Part shown: piece by piece, positions 20,608 through 20,923 of the stretch | Numbering within the stretch: the first letter of the stretch is position 1 | How the letters are laid out: each line of letters starts with the position of its first letter | NCBI GenBank assembly: GCA_026770585.1 | Contig: MU646310.1 | Coordinates: 620,613 to 641,535 of the forward strand | Direction of reading: 5' to 3' | Length of the DNA stretch: 20,923 nucleotides | From: Baffinella frigidus | Lineage: Eukaryota; Cryptophyceae; Cryptomonadales; Baffinellaceae | Program-made: the position numbers and the translations under genes | The notes under the pieces: generated by a model | What the model saw: the letters and a program-made list of their open reading frames with translations, nothing else | What the model was told of the DNA's origin: nothing | Database searches by the model: none

Positions 20608-20721
20608 TCAGTTGTAGGCGAGGAGTAGGCCGGCGAGGATGAGGGAGCGCGTGAGGGCGAACCACAGGAACGCCATGATCGGCCCCGGGTTGCGGAAGAC
20701 GATGTATGCCGCTGCCAATCC
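20608..20721 (-). CDS. Last exon of an unidentified membrane protein
   Basis: On the minus strand, CCCCTTTGACAG| is followed by 37 codons and TGA: GLAAAYIVFRNPGPIMAFLW then FALTRSLILAGLLLAYN. It contains one clear membrane-spanning stretch (IMAFLWFALTRSLILAGLLLAY) ending two residues before the stop. Codons are strongly G/C-ending. The acceptor has a good pyrimidine tract and a CTCAACCCTAATC branch-point-like sequence upstream. The family is not recognised; a small multi-pass ER or vesicle membrane protein is possible but only inferred. Confidence 0.72.
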   Translation of the reverse strand, partial: GLAAAYIVFRNPGPIMAFLWFALTRSLILAGLLLAYN

Positions 20722-20840
20722 CTGTCAAAGGGGTGAGGGTGTGTGAGATTAGGGTTGAGGGGTGAGCGAGTGTTTTTCAGCGTGTGGCGTTGAGCGGTGA
20801 GCGCTTGGCGTTGAGCCTGTGGCGTCTTCGCTGCATGCAC
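20722..20840 (-). other. Intron of the minus-strand membrane-protein gene
   Basis: It runs from GAG|GTGCATG (donor at 20840-20839) to CCTTTGACAG| at 20722. It is 119 bp, with two to three CTCAACGCCAAGCGCTCACCG-like degenerate repeats and a CTCACCCCTCAACCCTAATC stretch near the 3' end. The donor is again of GTGC type. Confidence 0.65.
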
Positions 20841-20885
20841 CTCGAACAGCCCCGCCGGCAGGCTCGTGAACGCCCGCGTGACCGG
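20841..20885 (-). CDS. Probable penultimate exon edge of the membrane-protein gene
   Basis: Upstream of the donor GAG|GTGCAT the phase-0 frame reads PVTRAFTSLPAGLFE, which joins in frame to GLAAAY of the last exon. An in-frame TGA precedes it (20886-20888 on +), inside the palindrome 20874-20893, and no acceptor AG lies between the stop and this stretch. Either the exon boundary or phase differs from this model, or this copy is broken. The true upstream exon may lie beyond the window. Confidence 0.4.
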
Positions 20886-20893
20886 TCACGCGG
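20874..20893. repeat. 20-nt perfect palindrome
   Basis: CCGCGTGACCGGTCACGCGG has no loop. It overlaps the in-frame TGA that interrupts the minus-strand frame upstream of the membrane-protein exons, and may be an insertion footprint. Confidence 0.85.
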
Positions 20894-20923
20894 ACGCCGA
20901 AGCCAACTGTCCGAAGTGACTGT

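Noticed and set aside
1-20923. Dinoflagellate spliced-leader relic, rRNA or tRNA genes
   Set aside because: I looked for a GCCATTTTGGCTCAAG-like leader and for rRNA or cloverleaf-like segments and saw none, so lineage stays tentative.

Overview
This is a eukaryotic nuclear window, dominated by repeats, from what looks like a microalga or related protist. The evidence is GT-AG introns, (TTTAGGG)n-type telomere-like tracts scattered internally, GC-rich coding exons set in repeat-rich introns, and very many short inverted-repeat (MITE-like) elements. A dinoflagellate fits best, because of the TTTAGGG repeat, long repeat-filled introns and introner-like exon-edge duplications. A pelagophyte, haptophyte or green alga cannot be excluded, and no spliced leader, rRNA or tRNA was seen.

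Region 1 (1-9651, + strand) holds the 3' half of a split gene that I recognise as a DCN1/DCUN1-domain protein, a cullin neddylation co-factor. Four exons join in frame: 4885-5034, a 45-nt microexon at 6606-6650, 7022-7104 and 9522-9651 (stop TAG). A possible exon edge at 1-28 may be the preceding exon, which would leave a 4.86-kb intron. All the introns start GTGC. They are filled with MITE-like foldbacks (families C, D, E, G, H, I, K), degenerate telomeric repeats and pyrimidine microsatellites. The edges of every exon are also duplicated, some of them several times, inside the adjoining introns.

Region 2 (9652-13290) has no gene I can support. It holds alternating copies of two high-copy foldback families (A, TIR TATCCCTTAAGTG; B, TIR TACAGGGGTACCTCGCTCATAAGAAA), a 150-bp near-perfect hairpin, family J, and G-rich (on +) telomere-like tracts at 12.2-13.0 kb.

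Region 3 (13290-20578) contains a likely minus-strand exon at 13297-13811 of unknown function and several tandem and inverted repeats. It also has two weak GC-rich candidate coding islands (about 16.2-16.44 kb and 18.8-18.9 kb) and further A and B elements.

Region 4 (20608-20923, minus strand) is the 3' end of a gene for a membrane protein: a 37-codon last exon encoding a hydrophobic C-terminal helix, and a probable penultimate exon edge.

Two themes tie the window together. Telomere-like repeats are C-rich on the sense strand of the adjacent gene on both sides, so they may supply the pyrimidine tracts of introns; one 371-bp intron is largely telomeric repeat. Many insertions also carry copies of the flanking exon or target sequence, as expected if introns here grow by duplication coupled to MITE insertion. 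Family letters are my own labels for this window.
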